Shown here in pieces: positions 11,237 through 22,053 of a stretch of 47,325 bases of DNA. The position numbers were made by a program, and so were the translations under genes. The DNA lies in contig WOGZ01000262.1 of the NCBI GenBank assembly GCA_009733775.1, positions 1 to 47,325 on the forward strand, read 5' to 3'. Under the pieces are notes generated by a model. It made no database searches and was not told the origin of the DNA. It saw only the letters and a program-made list of their open reading frames with translations. This DNA is from Alectoria sarmentosa. Lineage: Eukaryota > Ascomycota > Lecanoromycetes > Lecanorales > Parmeliaceae. Positions within the stretch are counted from its first letter, which is position 1, and the number at the start of each line of letters is the position of its first letter.

Positions 11237-14200
11237 ATGGCTAGACTCTCTTCCTTTGTCGTCCTTTCCCTGATTGCAGCTTCCGGTCAGGCAGCGCCTG
11301 CCGGTCAAGTCCTCACAACCATTCGTGCCGCCCCGTTCAGCAATGGTCCTGATGGCCTACCAAATCTACCTACGACGTCTGGGCCTTCCGGTCCCTTGAC
11401 CATGACAGAACTTGGAGGTAACGTCATTGCATGTCCATCGCAGGTGACCTTCCTTCTTTCTAGCACAACCTATCTCGATTGCCTCGAACCCGTCTCCACT
11501 ATCACCGTGGGAACATCTTCAGCTTCGGCTCTGAATATAATCACGTTCACCAATGCAGCGGGCTCGACTTTGGAAGGCCTTCCACTTGTCTATGCAAATA
11601 GGACAGCCACCGCCACTCTGCTTCCATTCTCAACGGGACAAGTCTCTTCGGCATCTAGTGCTACCCAGGCTGGAGGATCAGCGTCCTCTTTTGGATTGGC
11701 CTCCTCATCATCTAGATCCCAGCAACCTGGAGGGAACACAACTCCATCAGTTCTAAGTTCTTCAGCATCTGGTCCCCCGTCAGGACTGACTTCGTCAGCA
11801 TTTGGTGTTCCATTCACATCAACAGTAACTTCATCCGGACGAAACTCTTCGACATTGCAGCCTGGAGGGACGGGACCCGCATCTCTATCCATTGTTTCTT
11901 CCGCATCTTCCAATCCAACTCAAGGTACTAATGCAGCTTCCGCACCCGGTGCTTCGTATATTTCCTCCGCAAACTCGCTCTCAATAAATGGACCTACTAC
12001 TCAAGCTACTCCGAGCGGTACAACTAGTGGCAGAAGTGGATCGAATGCGTCAGGAAACTTTCCAAGTGTCACTTCAGGACCTTCGAATTCTCAGCGTCTG
12101 AGTGTCAGTAGGTCGAATATTCCCCCTACCATATCTCCAAGCACTGGATCGATATTGCCGCCGGCTCCAGCTCCTTTGACTTACAGCATCGATGGTGTGG
12201 GCTTCACTGGCAATCCCAGTAGCCTAGTCGCAGGTTCTACGACCTTGACCCCTGGTGGTGCGCCTCTGGTTACGTCTAGCCATACATTTTCCATCCCTGT
12301 ATCAGCTACCGGTAACCAAATCAACGTCGACGGCACCCTCACCATTTTACCTAGCCCGCAAACAGGCTCTGGCTCTAGTATTGCTGCAGCTCCTTCGACT
12401 TACAGCATTGATGGTGTGGGCTTCACTGGCAATCCCAGTAGCCTAGCTGCAGGTTCTACGACCTTGACTCCTGGTGGTGCGCCTCTAGTTACGTCTAGCC
12501 ATACATTTTCCATCCCTGTATCAGCTACCGGTGGTCAAATCAACGTCGACGGCACCCTCACCACTTTACCTAGCCCGCAAACAGGCTCTGGCTCTAGTAA
12601 TACTGCGAGCGCTCCAGCACGCTCGTCGATCTCTAGTCAGTCCAATTCAACTGCTCAATCTCTACCCGGAATCATTGTTGGCGGCATTACTTCGACACTT
12701 CTCACTACCAATGCACAAGGCTCAAAGACATCAGAAGTTGTCGTCGTTGGCCCTACCACACTAGGCGCCTCTCTACCGGGTCCCATTACTTCTGCGGCCT
12801 CGTCAAATTCTCAAACGCCGACGGTGACCTCCACTGAAACTGCTATCCCTCCAGGAGCTTCGGCGGAGACTCTTACCAGTGGAGCTTTTCTATTCAATCA
12901 ATGGATCACAACGACGAAACCTGGGTCATCCACCCCAACAGTCATTCCCATCATCTTGCCACCCGGTGGTGGCCCGCCAATTGCTCTTTGGGGTTTTCTT
13001 CCTGGACCACCCCCTGGCGGAGACCTCCCCAACCCTCCTGCACTCGAGATCAACATTCCAAAATTGAAGATTCCCTGCATCAAACTCTTCGGACTGAAGT
13101 TTGGGGATTGTTCCTCTGACGACGGCAGTAACAGCGACAATCCCACAGATGATCCAACAAACGATCCAACAAACAAGCCAACAAACAAACCAACGCAAAC
13201 TGAACCATCAGATACTCAGTCCGCCCCATCCACAACCAATTCGCAATCCTCGCCATCTTCTCAGTCATCATCACAATCCCGCTTGTCAAGCAGTTCAGGA
13301 AGTCAGAGTTGCTCGGGCAGAACGGCCACAATCACACAGGTCTCTTGTGCTACCGCTGGCACAAGCACATCTTGCACGACACAGTTCAACACCAATGTAG
13401 GATGCAGTGCGTCCGGGTCGGCAATCACGTCGGGCTCTTGCGTTGCGAAAACCACCGTTGGCTCCTCTACAGTTTGTTGCTCCTCAGCGACGGTTTCGTC
13501 CGGTTCGACTGTCTGTGCATTCGCGGACTTGACACAATGGGATATGAATTCCCCTCCTAGCGACCTTCAAACGGCCCCTCCGTCTGCTCAACTTGCGTCT
13601 GAATTTTCGGCCTATTTGGCAACGTACGGTGGGGCCAGCGGCGGGTTCGGGAATGGGACTGCCGCCTCGGCCACTGGATCTGTATCTTCCAAAAGCCAAG
13701 CTTCCTCCACGGGACCTGCTTCCGTCAGCGCTACAGCCAGTGCTGTCAAACCTCCCAACAGTGCCTCATCGGCAGGACTCACAACATCCGGTTCCTCGTC
13801 TGTGGCATCTCCAGCTCCAACAAAAGTCACTAGCTTATCCTCAGCCGCCGCAAATGATGATAATCCCCTGTGCATTGCGAACGGCCTGGCGGACCAATGC
13901 GTTTGCTCGACAGGCACCATCATCGTAACCATATCCACCTACTTCAACCCCAGCTCGAACGTCTGCGGCTACACAAGCATACCAAGCACACCCGTCGTCA
14001 CCCCACACACGTCATCAACCCCCAAACCCACCGGCGCCATCTATACCTACACGGATCCCAACTATGGATACGTTGTAGCCTGCGACTCCACCTACACCTC
14101 CGAGGTCGCCGGCTACGTCATCACCGAATGCACAGGCAGCTCCAGCACAATCTCGACCGCCGCATCCGTCGTCTCTTTTGATTCCGTCTACCTCGCCGGC

Positions 14201-14659
14201 GAATCGTCTTCCTCCGTCGTATCCGCCGCTTCCGCCGCATCCGTCAGTGCCGCAGCGGCGACGCCCACGGCCCGTATCCTCATCACGTATTTCACCTTTG
14301 AAAATGACGACGTGTTTCTCTACCAGTACCGCGCCTACGACGGCGTCCCCACCAAGGAAATCGCATACTGCAGCACCGCGTCGCCAATTTCGTTTGTCAG
14401 TCTCAATAACGGTAATGGTGATCCGAGCGATTTGCCCACGAACCAATTACCCAAGTTTACGACGCATGGGATCAAGGATTGCACGTACAGTAGTCCGAGT
14501 AGTAGTGAGGCGGGAACGGTGTCGTGTCCCGGGTGGGCGAATCCGGTACAGTGTACGTCTGTGGTGGGAAGCGCCGCGCAGGAGTATCAGTGTCCGACAT
14601 TCTCGGGGGGGACGGAGCAGCAGCCGATTGTCAATTGTGATTGGGGGACAAACCCTTGA
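11237..14659 (+). CDS. Large secreted Ser/Thr-rich cell-wall or adhesin-like protein
   Basis: A single open frame of 1140 residues with start context CCACCATGG. Residues 1-19 form a signal peptide (ASGQA/APA). The body is very rich in Ser, Thr, Pro, Gly and Ala and so a likely target for heavy O-glycosylation. Two tandem 73-residue repeats begin at residues 315 and 388, each with TYSIDGVGFTGNPSSL, STTLTPGGAPLVTSSHT and INVDGTLT. These resemble the STTLTPGG...ITVSGT modules of ascomycete wall proteins. A PTNDPTNKPTNKP tract precedes a Cys-rich segment (about residues 690-760, with paired CC). The C-terminal part has more Cys and aromatic residues and ends NCDWGTNP. No hydrophobic GPI-attachment tail is visible, so the protein is either soluble or held in the wall by other bonds. 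Role inferred from composition only. Confidence 0.85.
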   Translation: MARLSSFVVLSLIAASGQAAPAGQVLTTIRAAPFSNGPDGLPNLPTTSGPSGPLTMTELGGNVIACPSQVTFLLSSTTYLDCLEPVSTITVGTSSASALNIITFTNAAGSTLEGLPLVYANRTATATLLPFSTGQVSSASSATQAGGSASSFGLASSSSRSQQPGGNTTPSVLSSSASGPPSGLTSSAFGVPFTSTVTSSGRNSSTLQPGGTGPASLSIVSSASSNPTQGTNAASAPGASYISSANSLSINGPTTQATPSGTTSGRSGSNASGNFPSVTSGPSNSQRLSVSRSNIPPTISPSTGSILPPAPAPLTYSIDGVGFTGNPSSLVAGSTTLTPGGAPLVTSSHTFSIPVSATGNQINVDGTLTILPSPQTGSGSSIAAAPSTYSIDGVGFTGNPSSLAAGSTTLTPGGAPLVTSSHTFSIPVSATGGQINVDGTLTTLPSPQTGSGSSNTASAPARSSISSQSNSTAQSLPGIIVGGITSTLLTTNAQGSKTSEVVVVGPTTLGASLPGPITSAASSNSQTPTVTSTETAIPPGASAETLTSGAFLFNQWITTTKPGSSTPTVIPIILPPGGGPPIALWGFLPGPPPGGDLPNPPALEINIPKLKIPCIKLFGLKFGDCSSDDGSNSDNPTDDPTNDPTNKPTNKPTQTEPSDTQSAPSTTNSQSSPSSQSSSQSRLSSSSGSQSCSGRTATITQVSCATAGTSTSCTTQFNTNVGCSASGSAITSGSCVAKTTVGSSTVCCSSATVSSGSTVCAFADLTQWDMNSPPSDLQTAPPSAQLASEFSAYLATYGGASGGFGNGTAASATGSVSSKSQASSTGPASVSATASAVKPPNSASSAGLTTSGSSSVASPAPTKVTSLSSAAANDDNPLCIANGLADQCVCSTGTIIVTISTYFNPSSNVCGYTSIPSTPVVTPHTSSTPKPTGAIYTYTDPNYGYVVACDSTYTSEVAGYVITECTGSSSTISTAASVVSFDSVYLAGESSSSVVSAASAASVSAAAATPTARILITYFTFENDDVFLYQYRAYDGVPTKEIAYCSTASPISFVSLNNGNGDPSDLPTNQLPKFTTHGIKDCTYSSPSSSEAGTVSCPGWANPVQCTSVVGSAAQEYQCPTFSGGTEQQPIVNCDWGTNP
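12179..12616 (+). repeat. Tandem 219-bp duplication inside the wall-protein gene
   Basis: Two direct copies begin at 12179 and 12398 and are nearly identical over most of 219 bp, including synonymous sites. Each encodes a 73-residue module (SIDGVGF ... INVDGTLT ... SPQTGSGSS). Differences are few, for example Val/Ala after PSSL, Asn/Gly before QINVDG and Ile/Thr after DGTLT. The high nucleotide identity suggests recent duplication or gene conversion. Confidence 0.9.
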
Positions 14660-15159
14660 GGTGCTGAGTAAGGGGTGCATTTATATGTACTGTATATATT
14701 GTACTGCTTTTTGATAGTTTCATAACATAGGTTATAGATATATCTGAAATTATCTATACGATATTTACGATAGTAACCGATTGAGTTTGGTGATTAAGCC
14801 ATTCCCTCACCTTCGCTCGGTCCAGAGGCCTCACCGAGAAATGGGAAATTTAAGTCGATCATTTCTGGACCAGTTGGAATCAGGTCGAGCGACCTGAATA
14901 TGGACTTGGGGAGTGAAAAGTGATCGGAGTCTCACCCCTGCTCACTCGCTGAAGCGGCCACGGCCGCGCGAGCTCCGGGTGTGTGGAGGGAACTTTTCTG
15001 TTGTCTGCTAAAGTACTCCGTAACCGCCAAGATATCAAGTCTCCCCTCGTTGGAGCTAAGGCAGGTCTCAAGAATAATCTACGAGCCCATCGACCAAAGG
15101 ATTACGCTTTGATCGTGCTGTAATAATCCGGATTGGTCCATCTTTCCACTACCAGCATT
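14660..15159. other. Intergenic region
   Basis: Contains the 3' side of the wall-protein gene, with an AT-rich tract near 14690-14770, and the promoter of the next gene. I see no coding or RNA feature. Confidence 0.5.
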
Positions 15160-16356
15160 ATGGCTGACCAAACCCCCAAATCCTACCACACCGATCCCAA
15201 TCTCTACCTCTACACCTCCCTCACAGCGGGCTCCTCCCAGATCATCACCGCGACATCGCGCATGGAAACCATACTGAAAGCGAACAAGATCCAGTTCCAA
15301 GCTTTAGATGTCGCCACAGATGAGAAAGCCCGCATGCTGTGGGGCCGAAGAGCGGGGAAAAGAAAACTACCGGGGCTCGTCAGGATGGGTATGATCGTTG
15401 GCGATCTGGAGGAGGTGGAGGAATGGAACGAGTACGGCGAGCTCAGGGACAATGTTGAACCCGGACCAAAGCCCGCACCATCGGCACCAGCAACACCTTC
15501 TAAGCTCCCCACAGCTCCATCCTCGGATACGCTGTCTAAAGCGCCTGCCACAGATCCTGTTACCCCTTCTAAACCGCCTCCTTTCATATCATCCGCAGAC
15601 ACTCCACCCCGTCTCGCTCCATCTTCAACAGATAGTCCACTTACCACAGCTATGCGCCAAGCTGGCTTCGAGGCAGCGAAGAAAGCTGGAGACGCCAAGT
15701 CGAAAGCTCGAGCCGAGGCGCTACAAGCGTCAAAGGCTCGGGCAGACACGCCGAACTCTGAGGTACTACGAAAGTTGGACAATTCAGGCCCAACAGGTAT
15801 GCCACCACCGAGCGGGACGACGGAAGCGGGGGAAGCCATGAAGCCTGAGACAGGAAATACGAGTGCTGAGGGAAAAGCGGATGATGTCCCTGTTACGGAA
15901 GAGGGAAGGGGAGAGGCTGAAAAAGAGGGCAAGGAGCCGACTATGCAGGGATTGGGGGCAACGGTCGGTGACAAAGTGGAGACCAATGGCAAAGATACGA
16001 AGATACCAAGCTCGAAGAAGGTAGAGGAATCAGCAAATAAGGTCACAATAGCTGACGAGTTTGAGGAAGTCCTGGAAGGCCAAGGACAAGCTGAACCCTC
16101 TCCCGAAGATATACCGAGTTCCAAGGAGGTGGAAGAAGCTGCGAATGCATCAATAATGCATGACAAGGCACATATTGTTCTCGTCGGCTCAAGGGAAGCG
16201 GATAGGACACCACCGGAGCCAGTCGAAGTGAAAGGAGGATCCAAACTGAAGGAGGCAACGAACATTTCGGATGCTGGCCAGACTTTACCTGGGGAGAAGA
16301 CCCAGGACCAACTTGCTGCGAGCGGGGAGGAAGCTGGCAATAGCGTTGCTGACTGA
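15160..16356 (+). CDS. SH3BGR-family thioredoxin-fold protein with long acidic low-complexity tail
   Basis: 398 residues from the ATG of MADQTPK; an ATG nine codons upstream is possible but gives an unconserved extension. Residues about 15-100 (YLYTSLTAGSSQIITATSRM, then ILKANKI, DVATDEKARMLWGRRAG, LPGLV and EEVEEWNEYGEL) match the SH3BGR / glutaredoxin-like fold found in fungal proteins of this type. No Cys-x-x-Cys is present, so redox activity is not expected. The rest is Pro/Ser/Thr-rich and then Glu/Lys-rich with an Ala/Lys/Arg helix (FEAAKKAGDAKSKARAEALQ), likely disordered or coiled. There is no signal peptide or membrane segment, so it is cytosolic. The precise role is unknown. No intron is needed. 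Confidence 0.8.
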   Translation: MADQTPKSYHTDPNLYLYTSLTAGSSQIITATSRMETILKANKIQFQALDVATDEKARMLWGRRAGKRKLPGLVRMGMIVGDLEEVEEWNEYGELRDNVEPGPKPAPSAPATPSKLPTAPSSDTLSKAPATDPVTPSKPPPFISSADTPPRLAPSSTDSPLTTAMRQAGFEAAKKAGDAKSKARAEALQASKARADTPNSEVLRKLDNSGPTGMPPPSGTTEAGEAMKPETGNTSAEGKADDVPVTEEGRGEAEKEGKEPTMQGLGATVGDKVETNGKDTKIPSSKKVEESANKVTIADEFEEVLEGQGQAEPSPEDIPSSKEVEEAANASIMHDKAHIVLVGSREADRTPPEPVEVKGGSKLKEATNISDAGQTLPGEKTQDQLAASGEEAGNSVAD

Positions 16357-16622
16357 AAGGAGCATGTTGCTTTGTTATAGTGCAAGTAAACATCGAGGCC
16401 ACTGAATGGATTAATGGCATGTCTTCGCTCTCCCAATTGCCTAATCCTAAGAATTCATATCGAAACCAAAGACAATGGCCGACTCAGTGAGTACCTCAAA
16501 TTCGGATATATCTCGGCTTTAAGAAGTCCCAATATACGGCAGCCGAGAACTCTTTCCCCACTTCAAACGCAGGACAGCGCAGCTACACGAACTGCAACAA
16601 CCAAGCTCATAAGTGGTGCGCA

Positions 16623-17144
16623 ATGCTGTTCTTCAGGTATGACTCCATTCTTCCTGTCAACATCGCGACCTCTCTGCTCTTTTGCTTACAGTTCTCTTCC
16701 CAGCTTCTTCAAAACCCTTGTCGACCACGAAGTCACGGTTGAGCTCAAGAACGACATCTCAATCAAGGGCGTACTGAAATCCGTGGATCAATTTCTCAAC
16801 ATCAAGCTCGATGATATACAAGTGGTTGAGGAGCTTAAGTATCCGCATTTAGTGCGCCTAGCGCCCTTCCTTTATCCGGTCTACGAACAAGGGCGAAATG
16901 TGCGTTTGCTTACGGCAGAGTGCTGATTATCTGGTGGTATACCTAGTCATCCGTCAAGAACGTTTTCATACGGGGCAGTGTTGTGCGATATGTACATTTG
17001 CCTAGTGCGGCGGTAGATGTGGCGCTGTTGGAGGATGCAACAAGGAGAGGTACGTGGAATTCGGGAATGGGCCGAGAGGTTTCAAAGGCTGATTGGTGCA
17101 ATGGCTATCTAGAAGCTGCGTCGCAAGCATCTAAGCCTCGATAA
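16623..17144 (+). CDS. LSM2: U6 snRNA-associated Sm-like protein LSm2
   Basis: Four exons, 16623-16636, 16704-16851, 16947-17049 and 17113-17144, give 98 residues, the usual family length. The 14-bp first exon encodes MLFFS (split Ser), then FFKTLVDHEVTVELKNDISIKG and VDQFLNIKLDDI form the Sm1 motif. IRGSVVRYVHLP forms Sm2, and the tail is LLEDATRREAASQASKPR. The introns are 67, 95 and 63 bp. The last one has a CTGAT branch-like site and restores the conserved RREA tail. LSm2 is part of the LSm1-7 ring (mRNA decapping and decay) and the LSm2-8 ring (U6 snRNA stability, splicing). An upstream ATG at 16475 followed by a GTGAGT donor was rejected as start, because the 16623 start gives the conserved N-terminus. 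Confidence 0.95.
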
Positions 17145-17652
17145 CCGACATTAAAAGAGATACAGAGAGCACTGTGTGGATGCAGTACGAAGGAGTCAAT
17201 GTCCAACGAACCCAGAGAGGACTTCAACAGAAGGTTCCAATATAAGATACCCCAGGCTATGTGAAACTAGCTGGAAGGAGGAGATGGCGCATCGGCCATG
17301 GAGGGGAATAAGGGGTTGAAGGGCAGGTCATCCATAGGCTTCATATCAAGATCGAGCTTGATTTGATATAGGATAGACCATGAAGTCTCTATACTACCAT
17401 GCCAACACAATGTTCGTAGTCAACTCGTATTCTATAAAGCCCGAACCGCAGTCTTTCCTTCCTCTATGAAAAAGGTATCAGAAAGTGCAATAGTGTGACC
17501 CATCACGTGACGTCCTGTTCCGAACGCGACTTCCGTCATGAACCTCACATCTCCACAACCTTTCCCACTGGAGTCGTGTGTCAGGGAGACTATCGAGTCT
17601 TTTGGGAGATTGAGCAACTTCGCCCATTTGTCGACATGCTGTTTTCTTTTCA
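17145..17652. other. Intergenic region between LSM2 and PSO2
   Basis: About 500 bp without a supported gene; it holds the LSM2 3' side and the PSO2 promoter. A CACGTG palindrome is at 17504-17509. Confidence 0.5.
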
Positions 17653-20358
17653 ATGTTTCGCAAACCTCGAGAAGTGGCGGCTTCTATAGCCAGCGAAACA
17701 CCCCTTCGGCCATCCACCGGCCGCCCCCCAACACCACCCTCGATTACGAGGCACAGGGCACCTCAATCCTCTGCAAATACTACATACGTTATGGCCACCT
17801 CGACGCCTCTTCAAGGCAAGACTAAAGGTCCGCCAAAGAAGACTCCTATAGCGGGCGCTGGGAGAGCGAAGGGCAAGCCTAATGGCAACATCATGAGCTT
17901 CTTCAAGAGAGCAGAGTCTTCTGGTACCACAAGAACAGATTTCAAAGAGGAGTATGCGCCTCTGTTCTTAGGAGAGAGCCCGGTCATGAACAGTGCGAAA
18001 ATACCCCTGCAGACTCCAACGCCACCACGAGAAGAGTCCTCGAACGAGACTTCGCCCGGGGATGTTGAGATGAGCATTCGAGCTTCACCATCATCTCGTT
18101 ATAGTGAGGATGAGGTGCCGAGGAAAAGAAGGCGTACAGAGGATATATCCAGGCAGTCATCGCAAATTGAAAAGACCCCGACCAGAGGACCTTTTGTCGA
18201 TGACACGGACTCGGACGATGAACCGGTCGAAACACCGAGCTTCCCATTCAACGAGAGTATGAGTCATGAGAAAGAAAGCGAGAAGGCGGTAGGAGACTCT
18301 CCACCGGCCATCGAGAGGCTGCCGTTGGAAAAGGATCCAATTGCCCCAGCGGTGCCCAGCTTGAAGCGGGAGATGACAAGCATTGGAGAAGCTAACGACT
18401 TTGATGGCATTGAGGACTTCATTGATGATGAGTTTCCTGAAGAGGGCGAGGAATATCTGGAACGAAGATGGATGGAGGAGCAGGCGGAGTTTGAAGAAGG
18501 GTTGGAAGGGGAGGGTCAGGCCACGGGGGATGATACGATGGATGTGGAATTGGGCATTGCTAGAGCTACGAGCAAAGTCCTGCCACAAGGTGCTGGATCT
18601 GCAAGCTGTCCTATTTGTGGCGGGAACACAGCGGGATTGACTGTCCAGGTATGAGAGCATCCCAATTTTCAAGCTGGGTCTAACAAATGAAAGGATATAT
18701 CCATCCATGTCAATGACTGCATAGATGGTAAGGCAAAGCCTCTCGGAGATTTCGAACCACCTAAGGAGGAATCTACTTCGGGTCCTGTAAAGCTGGACAA
18801 TGGAGTCCCTGCACACAAGCGCTTCCAACGTGCTGCGATAGCGAAGCCAGGGCAAGAGAACCCTTTCGGGTTGGCTGCAGTGCCCTCGAAATCATCGTCC
18901 GCCTTCTCCAAGCTCATGTCCGGGCATGCGGAAGATGCTGCCTGGGCAAGTGCTGCGGCAACAGAATCGGCATCTCGCGGCAAACCTGCATATCAGCGGA
19001 CGTGTCCATTCTATAAGATCATGCCGGGATTTTTCATCTGCGTCGACGCCTTCCGATATGGTGCAGTTCAAGGATGTAACGCGTACTTCTTGAGCCATTT
19101 TCATAGCGATCACTACATCGGTCTCACATCATCATGGTGTCACGGTCCGATCTACTGCAGCCATGTGACGGCGAACCTAGTCAGGCGACAATTGAGAGTC
19201 GATCCTAAGTGGGTCGTTGACCTCGAATTTGACAAGAAGGTTGAGGTACCCGGGACACAAGGCGTCGAAGTGACGATGATACCAGCAAATCATTGTCCTG
19301 GAAGCTCGCTTTATCTTTTCGAGAAGGTGGTCGGAAAAGGGAAGAACCCAAAGGTCCAGAGAGTCTTGCATTGTGGAGACTTCCGTGCTTGCCCCGCCCA
19401 TGTGCAGCATCCAAAGCTGCGGCCGGATGTTGTAGATACAATTACTGGCAGGAATCTGGCACAGCAGAAACTCGATGTATGCTATCTTGATACAACATAC
19501 TTGACGCCCAAATATTCATTTCCCAACCAGGAAGAAGTCATTGAGGCTTGCGCGGATATGTGCGTAAGCCTCAGCAAGGACTTTGTGGACGAAAGTGATG
19601 GATGGGAGAAAACTAAGAAAGAGCGGGCTGGTGATGGCATGGTCAAGTTCGTGCGGAAATCGTCGGTCAAAGAGGAGATGGAGGAAGACGAGGTGAAGAT
19701 CAAGATCGAAGATGAATCATCGAAGAAGGCACGGGGTCGCCTCCTGGTAATTGTGGGAACGTACAGCATAGGCAAGGAGAGAATATGCCTGGGTGTCGCC
19801 AAAGCACTGAACAGTAAAATCTACGCTCCACCAAATAAGCAAAAGATATGCGCTGCCCTCGAAGATCCAGAGCTATCGGCACGTATGACGAATGACCCTC
19901 TCGAAGCCCAAGTACATATGCAAATGCTCATGGAGATTCGAGCAGAGACTCTAGCCGACTACCTTACGGGCTTCAAGCCGCACTTCTCTCGCATCGTCGG
20001 CTTCAGACCATCGGGATGGAACTATCGCCCACCCAACAGCCGTTTTACCGAGTCTCCGGCCGTCCAGACCGTCCTCCATTCCGACAATTGGAAATCACGA
20101 TACTCGATGGCAGAGCTGACACCGCAACGAGGCAGCACCCGCGAAGCGAACTGCTTCGGAGTGCCGTATAGTGAACACAGTAGCTTCAGGGAGTTGACGA
20201 TGTTCTGCTGTGCGCTGAGGATTGACAAGATCATACCAACGGTGAACGTGGGTTCGGCAAAGTCGAGAGAGAAGATGAAGGCGTGGTGTGAGAAGTGGGC
20301 GACAGATAAGAAGAAGAGCGGATTGTTTAAGGTAGCCGATGGGCAAACGGCTTGGTGA
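17653..20358 (+). CDS. PSO2: DNA cross-link repair nuclease PSO2/SNM1
   Basis: Exons 17653-18648 and 18694-20358 (intron 45 bp, GTATGA...AAAG) encode 886 residues. The N-terminal part is disordered and holds NIMSFFKRAE, which resembles a PCNA-interacting box. The splice joins the two halves of a UBZ4 zinc finger: Cys319-x2-Cys322 and His337-x3-Cys341. The metallo-beta-lactamase domain starts near residue 440, with the metal site HFHSDH at 467-472, followed by NHCPGS and HCGDFR. The beta-CASP part includes GTYSIGKERI and YSEHSSF. The enzyme is a 5' exonuclease for interstrand cross-link repair in the nucleus. An acidic insert (DESDGWEK...EDEVKIKIEDE) lies within the catalytic region. The start could instead be the ATG at 17791. 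Confidence 0.93.
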
Positions 20359-20847
20359 GCTTTCTGTAGAGTAGCTGGCAACGATACTTCATTTTACGCA
20401 GCCCCTTCCAGCTGATTGCGTAGCTACAGTGCGCAGTGCCAAAGTTCGGCTGACTTTCCAACGGCTCCGTGGCTTGAAGATTCCACGCAAACCAACGCAC
20501 AGCACAATTCGTCGTCCTCTTCTTCAACCTGTGTGCTGTTGAAGAGTACATCAAATTACAGAGCAATACTGACGCAACCATGGCGTTTCGTCCCCCTTCC
20601 TCCTTCTGCGCCGACGCAGTCTATGAGAAGTTTCTCCCTCTCGGAGGGTTTATTCCTGCAAAGAGCTTTTGTTCCAACCTCGGCGTACATCAAAGGAGTA
20701 TCGAAGTCGGTGCTCAACTAGACTCAAGGGACTCAGTCCCAATCGCTGCCAACCTGCACTCACAGCTGGATATCCAATGCCCCGCAGCAAGTACTCTGTG
20801 TTCTTTACTGTCTGAGTTACAGGCTGCGGACAAAGCCATTGCCCGCA
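20359..20847. other. Intergenic region, possible 5' exon of the next gene
   Basis: About 490 bp. A 93-codon frame opens at 20580 with a good start context (CAACCATGG) and has several Cys residues. No splice pair that joins it in frame to the Ser/Thr-rich gene could be found, so it is left unassigned. It may be a leader, or an exon whose intron I misjudge. Confidence 0.35.
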
Positions 20848-22053
20848 ATGTGTGGTATTAAATCTTACCGGCGAAATATGCGTGGATTTGGCGCTTACAC
20901 GCGATCTAGTCGCTGCATTGGTGTTTACGTTGTCGTTCCTGGAATCACAATGTCTGAACAGCTCACCACCGAAAACACGGCCAGACTCAGAACTATGCAC
21001 ACAACGGGGTCAACGATGGGACCCTCAAGTAGAGACGCAGATGTGCCCTCGATGGAGTCCCTGTTGAGGACCACCTCGAGCGCTAAAAGGGCAAGGACGA
21101 CATCGATTGTGTCCAAGGGCAGCACAACTTCAGAATGGACTGCCACTTCTCTCTATTCTGCTTCAACGTCTCTCAGCTTTAGTACAATCTTGGGCACCTC
21201 GAGTGCTAGTTTCGCAACCATTCACTGCACTTCAAGCAGCATTTCCTTCAAATTAGACACAAGCTTTAGCACCTCCGGATTAGGCACAAGCTCCAGCACC
21301 CCGACAAAATCGACCCCTCCAAGCACTGCATCTTCTAAATCGAGCTCCTCATCTTCAAATATATTCCCAAGCAGCGCTTTCAGCAGACACTCTACCACCT
21401 CTGCCACTGGCGCCATAACCATCACCATATTGTCCAATAGCTCATATCTCGGCTCCACCAGCACCTCACCCCTCTATTCTCGCATCTCGTCAAGAATAGA
21501 CACAAAGTTTAACAACTCGACGGATCGAACCCTTTCTAGCACGACGCCTTCGATTTTGAACTCACCGTCTTCAACTACTTTCTCAAGCAGCGCCTCCAGC
21601 GGACACTCTATTACGTCTGCCACTAGCGCCTTGACCGTCGCCATATTGTCCAGCAGCTCATCCATCGGCTCCTCTAGCACCTCATCTCTCTCTTTCCCCA
21701 CATGTGCCTATCCTACCGCCACCACAACTTGTCCAACAGTCACAGCCACTGGCCTCGCCTACAAGCAGTACTACGCCGGCCAATGCTACATCGAGAACGC
21801 CGCAAATCCTGGCACAGGTAGCGAGCCCGCCATCTATACGCGCTTCAGAGGAGCATACGATATGTGCGCCGTCTCTCAATACTGCGCCAATGCAGCGAGA
21901 GCTGCCTATGGACCTTATCATTCCTTCGATCTGCATTATACCTGCTCAAATTCGAGCTGGATGTGCGTGCAGTACTACAATAGCAATAGTGATGCGTCCT
22001 ACTTTAATGTGCTGAATTCGGATGTTGCTGTCGCATTTGGGTATAGCTACTAG
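20848..22053 (+). CDS. Ser/Thr-rich extracellular-type protein, N-terminus uncertain
   Basis: About 401 residues if the start is 20848; the ATG at 20950 (MSEQLTTEN) would give 367. Residues 50-285 are dominated by Ser and Thr with repeated blocks such as SGHS(I/T)TSAT(S/G)A(L/I)T and SSSSIGSS. Two blocks (about 21360-21480 and 21580-21700) look like diverged internal copies. The C-terminal 120 residues form a compact Cys/Tyr/Asn-rich domain (CAYPTATTTCP, YYAGQCYIENAA, DMCAVSQYCANAARAAYG, CVQYYNSNSDASYF). No signal peptide is visible at either start, so a first exon is probably missing. Secretion is inferred from composition only. Confidence 0.6.
   Translation: MCGIKSYRRNMRGFGAYTRSSRCIGVYVVVPGITMSEQLTTENTARLRTMHTTGSTMGPSSRDADVPSMESLLRTTSSAKRARTTSIVSKGSTTSEWTATSLYSASTSLSFSTILGTSSASFATIHCTSSSISFKLDTSFSTSGLGTSSSTPTKSTPPSTASSKSSSSSSNIFPSSAFSRHSTTSATGAITITILSNSSYLGSTSTSPLYSRISSRIDTKFNNSTDRTLSSTTPSILNSPSSTTFSSSASSGHSITSATSALTVAILSSSSSIGSSSTSSLSFPTCAYPTATTTCPTVTATGLAYKQYYAGQCYIENAANPGTGSEPAIYTRFRGAYDMCAVSQYCANAARAAYGPYHSFDLHYTCSNSSWMCVQYYNSNSDASYFNVLNSDVAVAFGYSY

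Noticed and set aside
11590..11913. Minus-strand 107-codon frame inside the wall-protein gene
   Set aside because: Antisense shadow of a biased Ser/Thr-rich coding sequence with no independent support.
15210..16436. Minus-strand 408-codon frame opposite the SH3BGR-like gene
   Set aside because: The plus strand carries the recognisable domain. The antisense frame is open because of codon bias and lacks family resemblance.
16475..16486. ATGGCCGACTCA followed by a GTGAGT donor as the first exon of LSM2
   Set aside because: It would not yield the conserved MLFFSFFKTL start. The 14-bp exon at 16623-16636 does so exactly.
20580..20861. 93-codon Cys-containing frame upstream of the Ser/Thr-rich gene, read as its first exon
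   Set aside because: The only nearby GT...AG pair gives a 32-bp intron and leads into a different frame from the downstream gene.
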